Assembly: GCA_937923745.1 (NCBI GenBank)
Contig: CALDUO010000155.1
Coordinates: 1-59,265, forward strand
Direction of reading: 5' to 3'
Source of the DNA: an uncultured Granulosicoccaceae bacterium
GTDB lineage: Bacteria; Pseudomonadota; Gammaproteobacteria; Granulosicoccales; Granulosicoccaceae
DNA: 59,265 nt
Under the pieces are notes generated by a model. The model had not been told where the DNA came from. It did not search any database and worked only from the letters and a program-made list of their open reading frames with translations. Of this stretch, positions 44,939 to 53,959 are shown piece by piece. The position numbers and the translations under genes were made by a program. Positions within the stretch are counted from its first letter, which is position 1. Every line of letters begins with the position of its first letter.

Positions 44939-46177
44939 TCAGAAGAAATAAGACAGCTCGATCTGCGCAAAGTCTTCTTTACCAAAAGCGGTGGCGATAC
45001 CGTCGTTATCGGTGTCTTCCTGAATAAAAAGCTCAGCAGAAAAAGTGACCCTGTCGTTAATACGCCGTGACGCTTCGGCGGTGAACGTATTACCTTGCCC
45101 ATCGAGGTCAACGACTGCCCCAATCAGTGCTTCGGTTGACTGTTCATCGTTTAGTGCAAAGCGTAAGCCGATCAGCATATCGTTCTGAAACGTCTGTGTT
45201 GCATCACGCTTGCGTTCATCCCAAAGATATTCGGCGACAACACCGATATCGAGATTAGACTCGTTAACGCCGTAAAAACTATATTCAAAGCCTGTTACCA
45301 GCTCTGCGTGATCGGTGATCAAATTGCCAGAGCGGTGTACGCTCTCAAGTTTTAGTAACCAGCTCTCAAGGGTTGCCTGTATATCGATACCTACCTGTGT
45401 CACTTGATAATACAGGGGTTGTAAACCGGCAGGGCCGGGTACAAAGAGTGGTTCGCGACTGGTGCCGTCAAATACAGACACCCCGATATCCAACACGTCC
45501 ACCACGGTGGAGTAACGCAGCGCAAAATCGACATGCTGATCCTCATCGCTTGATTCGTACAGCGCATTGTCGGTATCGATGGTAAACGGTAGCCTGGGTC
45601 TGCCTTCATCGCCAGCAAACGTGCGTTCGCGAAAACCCGGCAATATAAACACATCGACATTACCCCAGTCGCGTACGCTGGTGACGTTAATCATGGGTTG
45701 CCCCAGTTTAGCGTCCGAGAGCACCCCCTCTATCTGATCGGTCTGATTGATAATATCCACCACATTACGCGATTCTGCGACACCCCAGAATATGCGACTG
45801 ATACCGGCCCGCACCTCCCAGGTATCACCTGCCATCAGATAATAGAGTTCGCGGATATCAGCGTGTGTGCGTTCATCATCATTTTGATCCACACGCAGGA
45901 ACGGCGTAAAAATCAGGCCGCTGTTGTAGCCGGTGTCAAAGCCTCGATACAGCTCTATTTCAGATGACAGCGAGGTATTGATTGTGTGATCGGCAGTATG
46001 CTGTGGGGATTGCATAAAGCCCTGGGCTTGCAGACTGATGTTGCCGCGGTACTCGATGCCACTGGCATGGAGTCCGGCCATTGGCATCAATGTCCACGCG
46101 ACAACCAGAGTGATCAGCGAGAAGAGGCGTGGTGCTGTTTGCACCATGATGTGACGGTTACCGACAGTCATTGTCAT
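44939..46177 (-). CDS. outer-membrane beta-barrel protein linked to an RND exporter
   Basis: A 412-residue protein with a signal peptide ending GLHASG (about residue 40) and alternating beta-strand patterns throughout. It ends QIELSYFF, the C-terminal aromatic signal for outer-membrane insertion. No Pfam-level identity is certain; it resembles DUF1302/alginate-export-like barrels found next to MMPL exporters. It is last in the operon after the LolA-like gene, with a 5-base gap. A role as the outer-membrane exit or acceptor for the exported substrate is inferred. Alternative Met codons at residues 3 and 11 exist. Confidence 0.75.
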   Translation of the reverse strand: MTMTVGNRHIMVQTAPRLFSLITLVVAWTLMPMAGLHASGIEYRGNISLQAQGFMQSPQHTADHTINTSLSSEIELYRGFDTGYNSGLIFTPFLRVDQNDDERTHADIRELYYLMAGDTWEVRAGISRIFWGVAESRNVVDIINQTDQIEGVLSDAKLGQPMINVTSVRDWGNVDVFILPGFRERTFAGDEGRPRLPFTIDTDNALYESSDEDQHVDFALRYSTVVDVLDIGVSVFDGTSREPLFVPGPAGLQPLYYQVTQVGIDIQATLESWLLKLESVHRSGNLITDHAELVTGFEYSFYGVNESNLDIGVVAEYLWDERKRDATQTFQNDMLIGLRFALNDEQSTEALIGAVVDLDGQGNTFTAEASRRINDRVTFSAELFIQEDTDNDGIATAFGKEDFAQIELSYFF

Positions 46178-46182
46178 CGCTC

Positions 46183-46983
46183 TCAGCGTAATCGCTGCAA
46201 CGCCTTGCTGTTGAAGTCAGACGCTGACAAACCCGTCTGAAACGCATAGTCTTCCCACGTCAGGGTGGTGCTTTTGCCATTCTGGTGATTCACCATGTCC
46301 ATTTGGTGAGCTCGCCAGAATTGATCAAGGTACTGCTCGTAGTTGCTGTAGGTCAGCGTTTTCAATAGTGAGTCTTTTCTGTCAAAAAATTCGGTTTTTA
46401 ACGGATAGTATTCGTCTTGATGGATCCAGTTAATCAGGCGCGTGTAACCCGAATTTTTATACTGCGGGTAGGCTTCAACGACATACACCGGCACGCCGTC
46501 TACGGTGTCATCACGCAGGTAGCTGTAGGTGTATTTGGCGAGTTCTTGCGAGCTGATATCTTCAAACGCAAATTCACTGCCCATAAAGGGACCAGACTTG
46601 TTTTTCGATGAAATACGTTTGACCCGTTTTAACGCTGGCAAGTACAGCCACTGTTCATCTGCTTCCGTTGCATGAGAGTAGGTGAGTGATGCGGTACCTT
46701 TTACGTCGCGTGGTTCGTCAAAGATGGTCATGCTTTTGTCACCGTCACCCGGCACCTCCAGCGTTTTGGCACGCATGTTACGCCGGGTCTCATCGCCAGC
46801 CTTGTTACGCAGCACCATGGTCATCGTGGAGGTTGTATCTCCAAACCCATTGCCGCGACTGTCGGCCTCGGTCGCGATTTCAAGGCCTCGCGCCTCGTCG
46901 GCTATCACAGAGGACAGCGGCAGCGCGCTGAACAACACCAGGCTGGCAGCGGCGGCGACTGTGTTCATTGTAAAGTTCGTCAT
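46183..46983 (-). CDS. outer membrane lipoprotein-sorting protein (LolA-like family)
   Basis: A 266-residue periplasmic protein. The signal peptide runs about 1-28 (AAAASLVLFSALPLSSVIADE). The mature part has MTMVLRNKAGDETRRNMRAK, DEPRDVKGTASLTYSH and WLYLPALKRVKRIS, then SGPFMGSEFAFEDISSQ, typical of the LolA-like proteins encoded beside RND/MMPL exporters. The ATG at 46983 is preferred because GGGAGA is 7 bases upstream; the ATG at 46989 sits too close to it. Such proteins are thought to carry a lipid-like molecule between membranes; cargo unknown here. Confidence 0.88.
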   Translation of the reverse strand: MTNFTMNTVAAAASLVLFSALPLSSVIADEARGLEIATEADSRGNGFGDTTSTMTMVLRNKAGDETRRNMRAKTLEVPGDGDKSMTIFDEPRDVKGTASLTYSHATEADEQWLYLPALKRVKRISSKNKSGPFMGSEFAFEDISSQELAKYTYSYLRDDTVDGVPVYVVEAYPQYKNSGYTRLINWIHQDEYYPLKTEFFDRKDSLLKTLTYSNYEQYLDQFWRAHQMDMVNHQNGKSTTLTWEDYAFQTGLSASDFNSKALQRLR

Positions 46984-47000
46984 AATCATTCTCCCAAAGT

Positions 47001-49421
47001 TTAAACAGGTTGTGCGACAGGGTTGGTGCGGCTGTCGCTGTTCTGGTTGCCAGTCTGGTTGCCAGTCTGGTCGCTGGTTTGCGAATGCGGTTCGTCGTCA
47101 CCATCGATTTTCATCAGTAGCGGTGGCAAAAACAGAAAGTCGACAATCAGCGCGATGGCAATGGTGATGGCGGTCAATAATCCCATTTGGCTGTTGACCA
47201 AAAAGTTAGACTGGGCAATGACAAGGAAACCACCGACGAGCACGATGGTGGTGACGAGCAAGGCAACACCCACTGTATTAAAGGCATAACGCACAGCCTC
47301 TTGACTGTTCATACCACGCTCTCGCCGCGCTCTTAAGTACTTGCTCAAAAAATGGATCGTGTCGTCGACAACAATGCCAAGCGTCATTGCCACCACTATA
47401 GAGACCGCAAGGCCAACTTCGCCGACCATCAGGCCCCAGACACCAAACGCCATCAACGCCGGTGCAATATTGGGTATCAGGCTGATCAGGCCAAACTTAA
47501 ACGACTTTAACGCAACGATAAGAATCAACGAGATCAACACCAGTGCGATTGAGGTGCCCGATAACATACTGATGATATTACGCATACCAATATGCGAGAA
47601 CATCATGGTTGGACCGGAGCCGAGTGTGGCAATCGCAGGTGTGTTGGACTGCATCCACGCCATAACCTCTTTCTCGAAGCTCAGCAGTTCCTGCGTGGAA
47701 AGCGTCTCCAAGGTGGCGGATACCCGCGTTGCAGACTTATCAAAATTGATCTGGTTGTTCAGATCGAGGCCATATGGCAGCGACATCTCATACATCAGCT
47801 GAAGCTGTGCGGTCAGCTCACGATCATCCGGTATGCGGTAATAGGCATTATCCTCAGAATGCATACTGCGATTGAGGCGACGAACCGTTTCGGTAAACGA
47901 CGACACATGTTGCACCTCGGGGCGTGATTCCAGGAAACGTTCAAATTTTTCTACCTGGGTCAGGAATGCCGGGTCGCTGATACCGCCTTCTTCATTTGAC
48001 TCAATAGAGTAGTCCACGAGATACATACCACTGAGATTGTCGGTGATGTAATCAGTTTCTGCACGAAACGGTACGCTCTCGTCGAAGTAGTCAACAAACA
48101 CGTCGTTAAGTTCGTTTCTCGGCGTCAGCGCTGCCAGACCGACCATGACTACCGCCATGCCCCACAACAGAAACCGGCGTTGAGCAATAACGAAGTTTGC
48201 CAGCCCATCCATCAGTGTGGCTTTTCCTGCGGCTTTGTTGGACGATTTGATCGGCATTAAAGCGGCAAACGCAGGCAGGAAAGTCACGGCAAGGAAAAAC
48301 GCAAACAGCACACCGATCGCGGTGATATTACCAAGGTCATGGAACGGTGGTGCGTCGCTGAAGTTCATGCTCAGAAAACCAATCGCGGTTGTCACCGAGG
48401 TCAGGAATATCGGCATGAAATTGATACGCAGGCTCTCGACAATCGCTTCGTGTTTGGAACTGCCGCGACGGACATTGTGATACAGCGTGACCAGAAAATG
48501 CACGCAGTCCGCGACCGCCAGCGTCAGAATCAGTGTGGGGGCAGAGGCTGAGGGTGGTGTGAGTTTGATCCCCATCCAACCTGCCATACCCATGGCGCCC
48601 ATGATCGACAAAAACACCACCAGCACGGTGCCCACCATGGCGACAGGACTTGCAATGAGTACCAGAATGCCCACGATAATTACTGCGAACGCCAGCGGAA
48701 TAATGGTCGACATGTCGGTGATTGTGGCTTCCGGAAATGCCTGGTTCATCATCACAACGCCGGTTTTATAAAACTTGATATCGGGGTATTTTGTTTCCAT
48801 GGTGGCGATCAGGTCGCGTGCATAGACAACGGCTGCCGGCATTGCAATCGCCGGATCAATCAGATCACGTTCTGCTTTTGGTAGCAGTCGGTCCTCGTCC
48901 GATAACTCGTCAGGCAAATTAATGGTCACATTAATAGCGGTCGCAGACGTATCCGGAGACAATACTTTTTTAACCAGTGCCGGTTGTTCCAGTGCGATGG
49001 CTTTGATCTCTGCCAGCGCAGTGGTATCGAGTGACTCGGGTTCCGAAATTAAATCTTCAACGATCAGGTCATCGCCTTCGCTGTAGGTGTACTGATAATT
49101 GGTGATGGAATCAACACGACTGGAGTAGGGTATTTGCCAGGCTTCGTCGGTCAGGTCGGCGACCGCAGCCAACGTCTGCGGTGAAAAAACATCGCCGTCG
49201 GCTGGCTCCAACATAATGAGTATGTTGTCGTTTTTGGTATAGGTTTGTTGGAGTTTCTCGAACGCGATCAGTTGCGGATTCTCGGCACTGAAAAAGACGC
49301 GGTAATCATTGGTAAACGCTAAAAACCTGCCACCGGAGGCTGCTGCGAAAACAATAAGGAGACTCAGGACCAGTGTGATGATTGGGTGGGTCACCACCCA
49401 TTGTCCGTAACGTTTAATCAT
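47001..49421 (-). CDS. RND superfamily exporter, MMPL/HpnN-like
   Basis: An 806-residue inner-membrane transporter with about 12 helices in two halves, each with a large periplasmic loop after its first helix (about 40-220 and 445-610). TLAVADCVHFLVTLYH and TLGIVVDDTIHFLSKYLRA are the acidic/His transmembrane motifs of the MMPL group, which uses the proton gradient to move lipids, hopanoids or hydrophobic compounds. A good ribosome-binding site (GAGGT) precedes the ATG. The C-terminal tail has a repeat-encoded Gln/Thr/Asn stretch (SDQTGNQTGNQNSDS). It is followed by LolA-like and barrel genes and preceded by a TetR gene, so the four probably form one unit. Confidence 0.92.
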   Translation of the reverse strand: MIKRYGQWVVTHPIITLVLSLLIVFAAASGGRFLAFTNDYRVFFSAENPQLIAFEKLQQTYTKNDNILIMLEPADGDVFSPQTLAAVADLTDEAWQIPYSSRVDSITNYQYTYSEGDDLIVEDLISEPESLDTTALAEIKAIALEQPALVKKVLSPDTSATAINVTINLPDELSDEDRLLPKAERDLIDPAIAMPAAVVYARDLIATMETKYPDIKFYKTGVVMMNQAFPEATITDMSTIIPLAFAVIIVGILVLIASPVAMVGTVLVVFLSIMGAMGMAGWMGIKLTPPSASAPTLILTLAVADCVHFLVTLYHNVRRGSSKHEAIVESLRINFMPIFLTSVTTAIGFLSMNFSDAPPFHDLGNITAIGVLFAFFLAVTFLPAFAALMPIKSSNKAAGKATLMDGLANFVIAQRRFLLWGMAVVMVGLAALTPRNELNDVFVDYFDESVPFRAETDYITDNLSGMYLVDYSIESNEEGGISDPAFLTQVEKFERFLESRPEVQHVSSFTETVRRLNRSMHSEDNAYYRIPDDRELTAQLQLMYEMSLPYGLDLNNQINFDKSATRVSATLETLSTQELLSFEKEVMAWMQSNTPAIATLGSGPTMMFSHIGMRNIISMLSGTSIALVLISLILIVALKSFKFGLISLIPNIAPALMAFGVWGLMVGEVGLAVSIVVAMTLGIVVDDTIHFLSKYLRARRERGMNSQEAVRYAFNTVGVALLVTTIVLVGGFLVIAQSNFLVNSQMGLLTAITIAIALIVDFLFLPPLLMKIDGDDEPHSQTSDQTGNQTGNQNSDSRTNPVAQPV

Positions 49422-49522
49422 TGTTGCATACCTCTAGGTTAAAAAACGGTGGTACCGTGATTGCAGCCGACGGGCGAGGGTGGTGCCTTGCGTCAGCGTG
49501 ATCAACAATCAGCTGCCTGACG

Positions 49523-50299
49523 TTACGTCTTTTGGCTGTTTGATTGGTAGCTGTCTGATTGGGCCAGTTTACGTTCTGTGAGTAATGCCATTTCATCTGC
49601 AAAGACTTCGTCGGCAATGCGTTTCAGCGTTTCGTCGTAATCGAACTCGTGACCCAGCGGTTGCCAACCCAGTCCGTCGAGCATTGCACCGGACAAACGG
49701 GTGATAGCGTTTACTGCATCTCTGACACCCAGTTGTTGCAGTGGAATGTTGTACGACTGGATAAGCTGGCTACCGTAGGACAGCGACCACAGGCCGAACA
49801 CCAACTCAACCGGGTTCAGTGAATCGTCAAGCTGAAGCTCACTGGCGTATATCGCGTCATTGACAATATTGGCCACAATACCAATCAAGGCCGCCTCCAG
49901 ACGATTGTGTTCGTCGAGGCTTTCTGGCGGCACCTTGTCACGAATGCCATCGGCACTGACTGTCTGCAACAGCTCCGGACACTTCGGTTCAAGCGCTGCC
50001 CACAAATCATGCGCCACAAAAATAGCCAGCAAACGTTCGCGATGCCTGCCGTCGAATTGGCTGGCGCGCTCAAAAAAAGTCGACAACCTTTGAATGTGCG
50101 CATTGCAGCATTGAATCAGAATTTCTTCTTTGCACGCGAAATGTTGGTAGACCGTACCTTTGGAGTACTCGGAGAGCTCGGCGATGCGCTCCATGCTCAG
50201 CGCGGCAAACCCCTCGTTTTTCAAAATGGTTTCGGCGATCTCCAGCATCAGGCTGTGCCGATGATGGATTTCCCGTTGCTTGCGGCTGAGCGTTTTCAT
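49523..50299 (-). CDS. TetR-family transcriptional regulator
   Basis: A 258-residue regulator. The N-terminal helix-turn-helix (about residues 12-58) contains GFAALSMERIAELSEYSKGTV and YQHFACKEEIL, the standard TetR pattern. The C-terminal ligand domain is unlike well-known families. The start at 50299 is preferred because the upstream extension to 50365 is non-conserved and covers the operator and promoter. It stands 101 bases upstream of the RND exporter gene on the same strand and probably controls it and itself. Confidence 0.9.
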   Translation of the reverse strand: MKTLSRKQREIHHRHSLMLEIAETILKNEGFAALSMERIAELSEYSKGTVYQHFACKEEILIQCCNAHIQRLSTFFERASQFDGRHRERLLAIFVAHDLWAALEPKCPELLQTVSADGIRDKVPPESLDEHNRLEAALIGIVANIVNDAIYASELQLDDSLNPVELVFGLWSLSYGSQLIQSYNIPLQQLGVRDAVNAITRLSGAMLDGLGWQPLGHEFDYDETLKRIADEVFADEMALLTERKLAQSDSYQSNSQKT

Positions 50300-50305
50300 G
50301 TCGTC

Positions 50306-50343
50306 GAATATAATCGAAATGTCAAAAATTGACAAGATGTCAA
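50306..50343 (-). promoter_or_regulatory. promoter and three-half-site operator of the TetR/RND operon
   Basis: Three half-sites, TGTCAA at 50320-50325, TTGACA at 50329-50334 and TGTCAA at 50338-50343, alternate in orientation with exact 3-base spacers, forming two overlapping inverted repeats. Read on the minus strand, a TTGTCA -35 box at 50330-50335 and a TATATT -10 box at 50307-50312 stand 17 bases apart, so the half-sites overlap the promoter and would allow repression. The -10 box is only 7 bases from the regulator's ATG, implying a leaderless or nearly leaderless mRNA. Confidence 0.65.
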
Positions 50344-50471
50344 AATGTGCACAGTTCGCACCCAACTGGTGGTTGCTGGTGGACAGAGGCCCGGTGGTCC
50401 GACACAGCCTTGTTGTTAGGCTTGGGTATCAGCGGGTTTAGCGAAGGCGTCGGGAGGCAGTTGGCGTGTTA

Positions 50472-51293
50472 TCAGGAACGGGGTGCCCCGGATGGTTCTG
50501 ATTTCAGGTGGGGCGCAGTCAGTTTTTTACGATCTTCAAACCCAATGCGACCGACAGCGGGGAGTTTGATTGCCGGTGGCCACAGATCGACACCCGCACT
50601 GAGTCCGGCAACGTTCACTTCAAGGCCTTCGTCGAGGGCGAGCAGCACGCCGAACAAACCGTTAACGGAGAACTGCACACCGGTGCCACTCGGTGCGCTG
50701 GCAACCCAGCGGTTGTTCGACAAGTAGTCTTTGCCAATGGCAGTGACCGGTAATTCCAACTGCAGTTCGGGCGCCAGCCTGCCAAGCTCTGCAATAAAGG
50801 TATTACTGTTGGGTCCAGGCCAGACGTTGTACCGATCATTTTGAGGGTAGGTCGTTGCTGCTGCCAGCAGTCGTTCGATGATCGCATCGATTTCCTCGCC
50901 ACCACGCAAATCGCGCAACAACCACGGTTTGTTACCGAACCACCAGCCGTCGGGTCTGCCCTGCGAGATCCTGACGGTTGTGTCTGACCAGCGTAGCGCA
51001 TAACCGATCACCTCAAGGCGGGTGTAGCGCTCGGCGTTACTGGGTTTGACCACAATCCACGAATGCACACCGAAAGCGCCTCGCCAACGGGCCGCACGCG
51101 CCGCGTACACCTGTATGACCGCTTGTGTTTCAACAGCGGGGTCCGGTGCCTGACCGCTGCTGTCACGGCGTAGCTGCCACCAAGCCTCGTTATCGTTGCC
51201 GCTGAAGTGATGCGCGACCTTGCATCCGACCGGAAAAATAAAGACACATAATATGAACAGAACTGTTTTCAGAAACCAGCGCATCGCAGTCAC
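50472..51293 (-). CDS. DUF3750 family protein
   Basis: A 273-residue protein with an N-terminal hydrophobic anchor or signal (FLKTVLFILCVFIFPVGC; Cys24 could be a lipidation site). The rest matches the DUF3750 family: GVHSWIVVKPSNAERYTRLEV, PDGWWFGNKPW, YNVWPGPNSNTFIAELGR and LPVTAIGKDYL. The NxxNTF and HxW elements recall a cysteine-less amidase/peptidase-like fold, but no function is established. The start is GTG at 51293 or ATG at 51284; neither has a clear ribosome-binding site. It is divergent from the sugar-acid operon. Confidence 0.85.
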   Translation of the reverse strand: MTAMRWFLKTVLFILCVFIFPVGCKVAHHFSGNDNEAWWQLRRDSSGQAPDPAVETQAVIQVYAARAARWRGAFGVHSWIVVKPSNAERYTRLEVIGYALRWSDTTVRISQGRPDGWWFGNKPWLLRDLRGGEEIDAIIERLLAAATTYPQNDRYNVWPGPNSNTFIAELGRLAPELQLELPVTAIGKDYLSNNRWVASAPSGTGVQFSVNGLFGVLLALDEGLEVNVAGLSAGVDLWPPAIKLPAVGRIGFEDRKKLTAPHLKSEPSGAPRS

Positions 51294-51443
51294 AAGAAGT
51301 ATGTTATCGACTCATTCTCTCACGATAGACAACTGGATCAGTGTATTTCGACACAATACTGGCCTTTTCAAAGGTAGCGGTGGTTGTACCGCTGTCATCG
51401 AGTCGCTATCCTTACCGGTTACAGAAACGATAGGTGAGATATT

Positions 51444-52205
51444 TTGTCTGATAGGGTCAAGGGTAAGTTGGCACTGGTGACGGCGGCAGGTCAAGGCATC
51501 GGGCGTGCCTCGTCGCTGGCGCTTGCACGCGAGGGGGCAACCGTTATCGCCACCGATATCAACGGTGACACACTGGCCGACCTTGAACGCGAGGCGGCGA
51601 CAGATCCATCGGTGACAGGCAGCGTCAATACCCGCATTATGAACGCGCTGGAGCGTTCGGATATCGAAGCAACTATTGCGGCACTCGATCCCATTGATGT
51701 GCTGGTCAATTGTGCCGGGTTTGTACATCACGGCAATATCCTCGAGTGCACCGAAGAAGAATGGGATTTTGCCTTCGATCTGAACGTAAAGTCGATGTAT
51801 CGCCTGTCCAAGGCGGTGTTGCCCGGCATGCTCGGCAAAAAAAGCGGCTCTATCGTTAACATCGCCTCTATTGGAGCGCATCAGGGGCTCTTGAACCGGT
51901 TTGCGTATGGCGCCAGCAAAGCCGCTGTGTTAGGCCTGACACTCGGCATTGCCAAAGACTTTGTCGGTGACGGTATTCGCTGTAATGCAATCTCTCCAGG
52001 CACTGTCCAGACACCCTCACTGGATGGTCGAATCGCCGCCTTTGACGACCCCGTCGCTGCGCGCCAACAATTTATAAACCGTCAGCCAATGGGCCGACTG
52101 GGTGAACCCGAAGAAATAGCGGCGGCGGTGGTCTACCTCGCGAGCGAAGAGACGGTGTTTATGTCCGGTCAAAACATTTGTGTCGACGGTGGTATGTCTA
52201 TCTAA
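51444..52205 (+). CDS. SDR oxidoreductase, 2-keto-3-deoxy-sugar-acid dehydrogenase type
   Basis: A 253-residue NAD(P)-dependent short-chain dehydrogenase. It has the cofactor motif TAAGQGIGRA (about 13-22), NCAG near 93, and the catalytic Ser/Tyr/Lys set in IVNIASIGAHQG and YGASKAAVLGL. The closest pattern is 2-keto-3-deoxy-L-fuconate/L-rhamnonate 4-dehydrogenase, which oxidises C4 before a FAH-type hydrolase. That hydrolase is the next gene, 11 bases on. Starts at TTG with TAGGTGAG upstream. Substrate specificity is inferred from context and motif likeness. Confidence 0.85.
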   Translation: MSDRVKGKLALVTAAGQGIGRASSLALAREGATVIATDINGDTLADLEREAATDPSVTGSVNTRIMNALERSDIEATIAALDPIDVLVNCAGFVHHGNILECTEEEWDFAFDLNVKSMYRLSKAVLPGMLGKKSGSIVNIASIGAHQGLLNRFAYGASKAAVLGLTLGIAKDFVGDGIRCNAISPGTVQTPSLDGRIAAFDDPVAARQQFINRQPMGRLGEPEEIAAAVVYLASEETVFMSGQNICVDGGMSI

Positions 52206-52216
52206 CGGAGTCCTCC

Positions 52217-53071
52217 ATGAAACTTGTACGCTTTGGCGAACCCGGGCAGGAACGCCCTGGTTTATTGCACGACGGTGTTATCCGAGACCTGTCCGCCCAC
52301 GTCGACACCATTAATGGTGCTGTGCTGGATAAGGCCTCGCTCGACAAGCTGCGCGCGCTTGATCCGTCTGCGTTGCCTGCCGTTGACGGCAACCCGAGAC
52401 TCGGCCCACCGCTGAGCGATGTCGGCAAGGTCATCTGTGTTGGACTCAACTATACCGACCACGCTGAAGAGTCCGGTATGGCGATTCCGGAAGAGCCGGT
52501 GCTGTTCATGAAAGCAACAACCTCTATTTGCGGACCCAATGATGACGTCATTATTCCAAAGCACAGCACCAAGCTGGACTGGGAAGTAGAGCTCGGTATT
52601 GTGATTGGCCAACGGGCCAGCTATGTGTCGCGGGACGATGCATTAAATTATGTTGCTGGCTATTGTGTGGTTAATGATGTCTCGGAACGGGCATTCCAGT
52701 TAGAGGGCACCGGTCAGTGGGTCAAGGGTAAAAGTAATGACACGTTTTGTCCTTTCGGCCCGTGCGTGACTACCAGCGACGAAGTGCCGGATCCGCAAAA
52801 CCTCAACCTGTGGTTAGACGTGAACGGTGAGCGGCTGCAGTCGGGCAACACACGCACCATGATTTTTGATGTTGCAACGATTGTCAGTTACATCAGTCAG
52901 CATATGACACTGGAGCCAGGTGATTTAATTCCCACCGGCACACCACCGGGCGTGGGTCTCGGATTCAAACCACCACGGTTTCTGTCGGCCGGTGACACCA
53001 TGGCCGTCGGTATTGAACGTCTTGGCGACATCCACCAAACAGTCGTCCCCTTTAGCGGAGCAGCAAATTAA
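52217..53071 (+). CDS. fumarylacetoacetate hydrolase family protein, diketo-deoxy-sugar-acid hydrolase type
   Basis: A 284-residue FAH-fold enzyme. GGAG at 52207-52210 sets the ATG at 52217. Metal-binding acids are in MKATTSICGPNDD, KLDWEVELGIVIG and VVNDVSERAFQLE; the C-terminus has DLIPTGTPPGVGLG. With an SDR partner upstream, the most likely reaction is hydrolytic cleavage of a 2,4-diketo-3-deoxy sugar acid to pyruvate plus a 2-hydroxy acid (lactate or glycerate). Other FAH-family reactions cannot be excluded. Its TAA overlaps the next ATG by one base. Confidence 0.88.
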   Translation: MKLVRFGEPGQERPGLLHDGVIRDLSAHVDTINGAVLDKASLDKLRALDPSALPAVDGNPRLGPPLSDVGKVICVGLNYTDHAEESGMAIPEEPVLFMKATTSICGPNDDVIIPKHSTKLDWEVELGIVIGQRASYVSRDDALNYVAGYCVVNDVSERAFQLEGTGQWVKGKSNDTFCPFGPCVTTSDEVPDPQNLNLWLDVNGERLQSGNTRTMIFDVATIVSYISQHMTLEPGDLIPTGTPPGVGLGFKPPRFLSAGDTMAVGIERLGDIHQTVVPFSGAAN

Positions 53072-53955
53072 TGAGTAATTTACCCAGAGTGGGTTTTATC
53101 GGACTTGGATCCATGGGCGTTGGTATGGCAAAAAACGTCGTCTCCAACGGCTACCCGCTCACTGTCATGGGCAACACGCGCCGCGAACCGGTTGAACGCC
53201 TGGTCGGTCTTGGCGCCACAGAAGTCTCGACCCCCGCCGACGTGGTTCGCAACAGCGACGTCGTGATTCTCTGCGTCACCACTTCAGCGGTAGTAGAAGA
53301 TCTGGTGTACGGAGAAAACGGCATTCTTGACGCAATTACACAGCCCATCACCCTGATCGACTGCGGCACATCAGATCCGAATTCTACGCTGAAAATCGGG
53401 CGTGACCTGGCTGCCAAACAAAGCGATATGATGGACATACCGCTGGGGCGCTCCGCCCGCGAAGCTGAAGCTGGCACACTGAACATGATGGCAGCTGGTG
53501 ACGAGGCCGTGTTTAACACCATGAAGCCACTGCTTGAAACCATGTCCGAGAACCTCTTTTACCTCGGTGTACTCGGTACCGGGCACAAGCTAAAACTTAT
53601 CAACAACTTTTTCTCGATGTCGTTTGCCTGCGTCATTGCAGAGGCGGTGACAGTCTCGCGTGAAATAGACCTTGATCTTAACTTGCTGCAAAAAGTGGTC
53701 GGTGCCGGTCCCATTCGCAGTGACTTCTTTGACTGGAACATGGCAGGCCCGGTCGAGGGTGACACCAGCAAACTGCAGTTTGCGATCAAAAACGGTTTTA
53801 AGGATGTCGGTTATTTTGCTGACATGGCCAAAGCTGCTGGCGTCGAGGGATTTGTCGCACCCGGTGCACTCAAACTGTTAGGGCAGGCAGTGGAAGACGG
53901 TCAGGGTGAAAACCCCATACCGGCACTGTCAGATTGGCTGTCGTCAAAACAATAA
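53071..53955 (+). CDS. beta-hydroxyacid dehydrogenase (3-hydroxyisobutyrate/YihU-like)
   Basis: A 294-residue NAD-dependent enzyme. The N-terminal Rossmann motif is GFIGLGSMGVGMAKN (about 8-22), and the catalytic Lys175 lies in GTGHKLKLINN. The substrate loop reads MDIPLGRSAREAEAGT, with Gly126-Arg127-Ser128 where typical family members have Ser-Gly-Gly. As I recall, E. coli sulfolactaldehyde reductase YihU has a similar Gly-Arg-Thr whose Arg contacts the sulfonate. A short-chain semialdehyde or hydroxyacid bearing an extra anionic group is therefore possible; tartronate semialdehyde is another option. Confidence 0.87.
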   Translation: MSNLPRVGFIGLGSMGVGMAKNVVSNGYPLTVMGNTRREPVERLVGLGATEVSTPADVVRNSDVVILCVTTSAVVEDLVYGENGILDAITQPITLIDCGTSDPNSTLKIGRDLAAKQSDMMDIPLGRSAREAEAGTLNMMAAGDEAVFNTMKPLLETMSENLFYLGVLGTGHKLKLINNFFSMSFACVIAEAVTVSREIDLDLNLLQKVVGAGPIRSDFFDWNMAGPVEGDTSKLQFAIKNGFKDVGYFADMAKAAGVEGFVAPGALKLLGQAVEDGQGENPIPALSDWLSSKQ

Positions 53956-53959
53956 CGTC

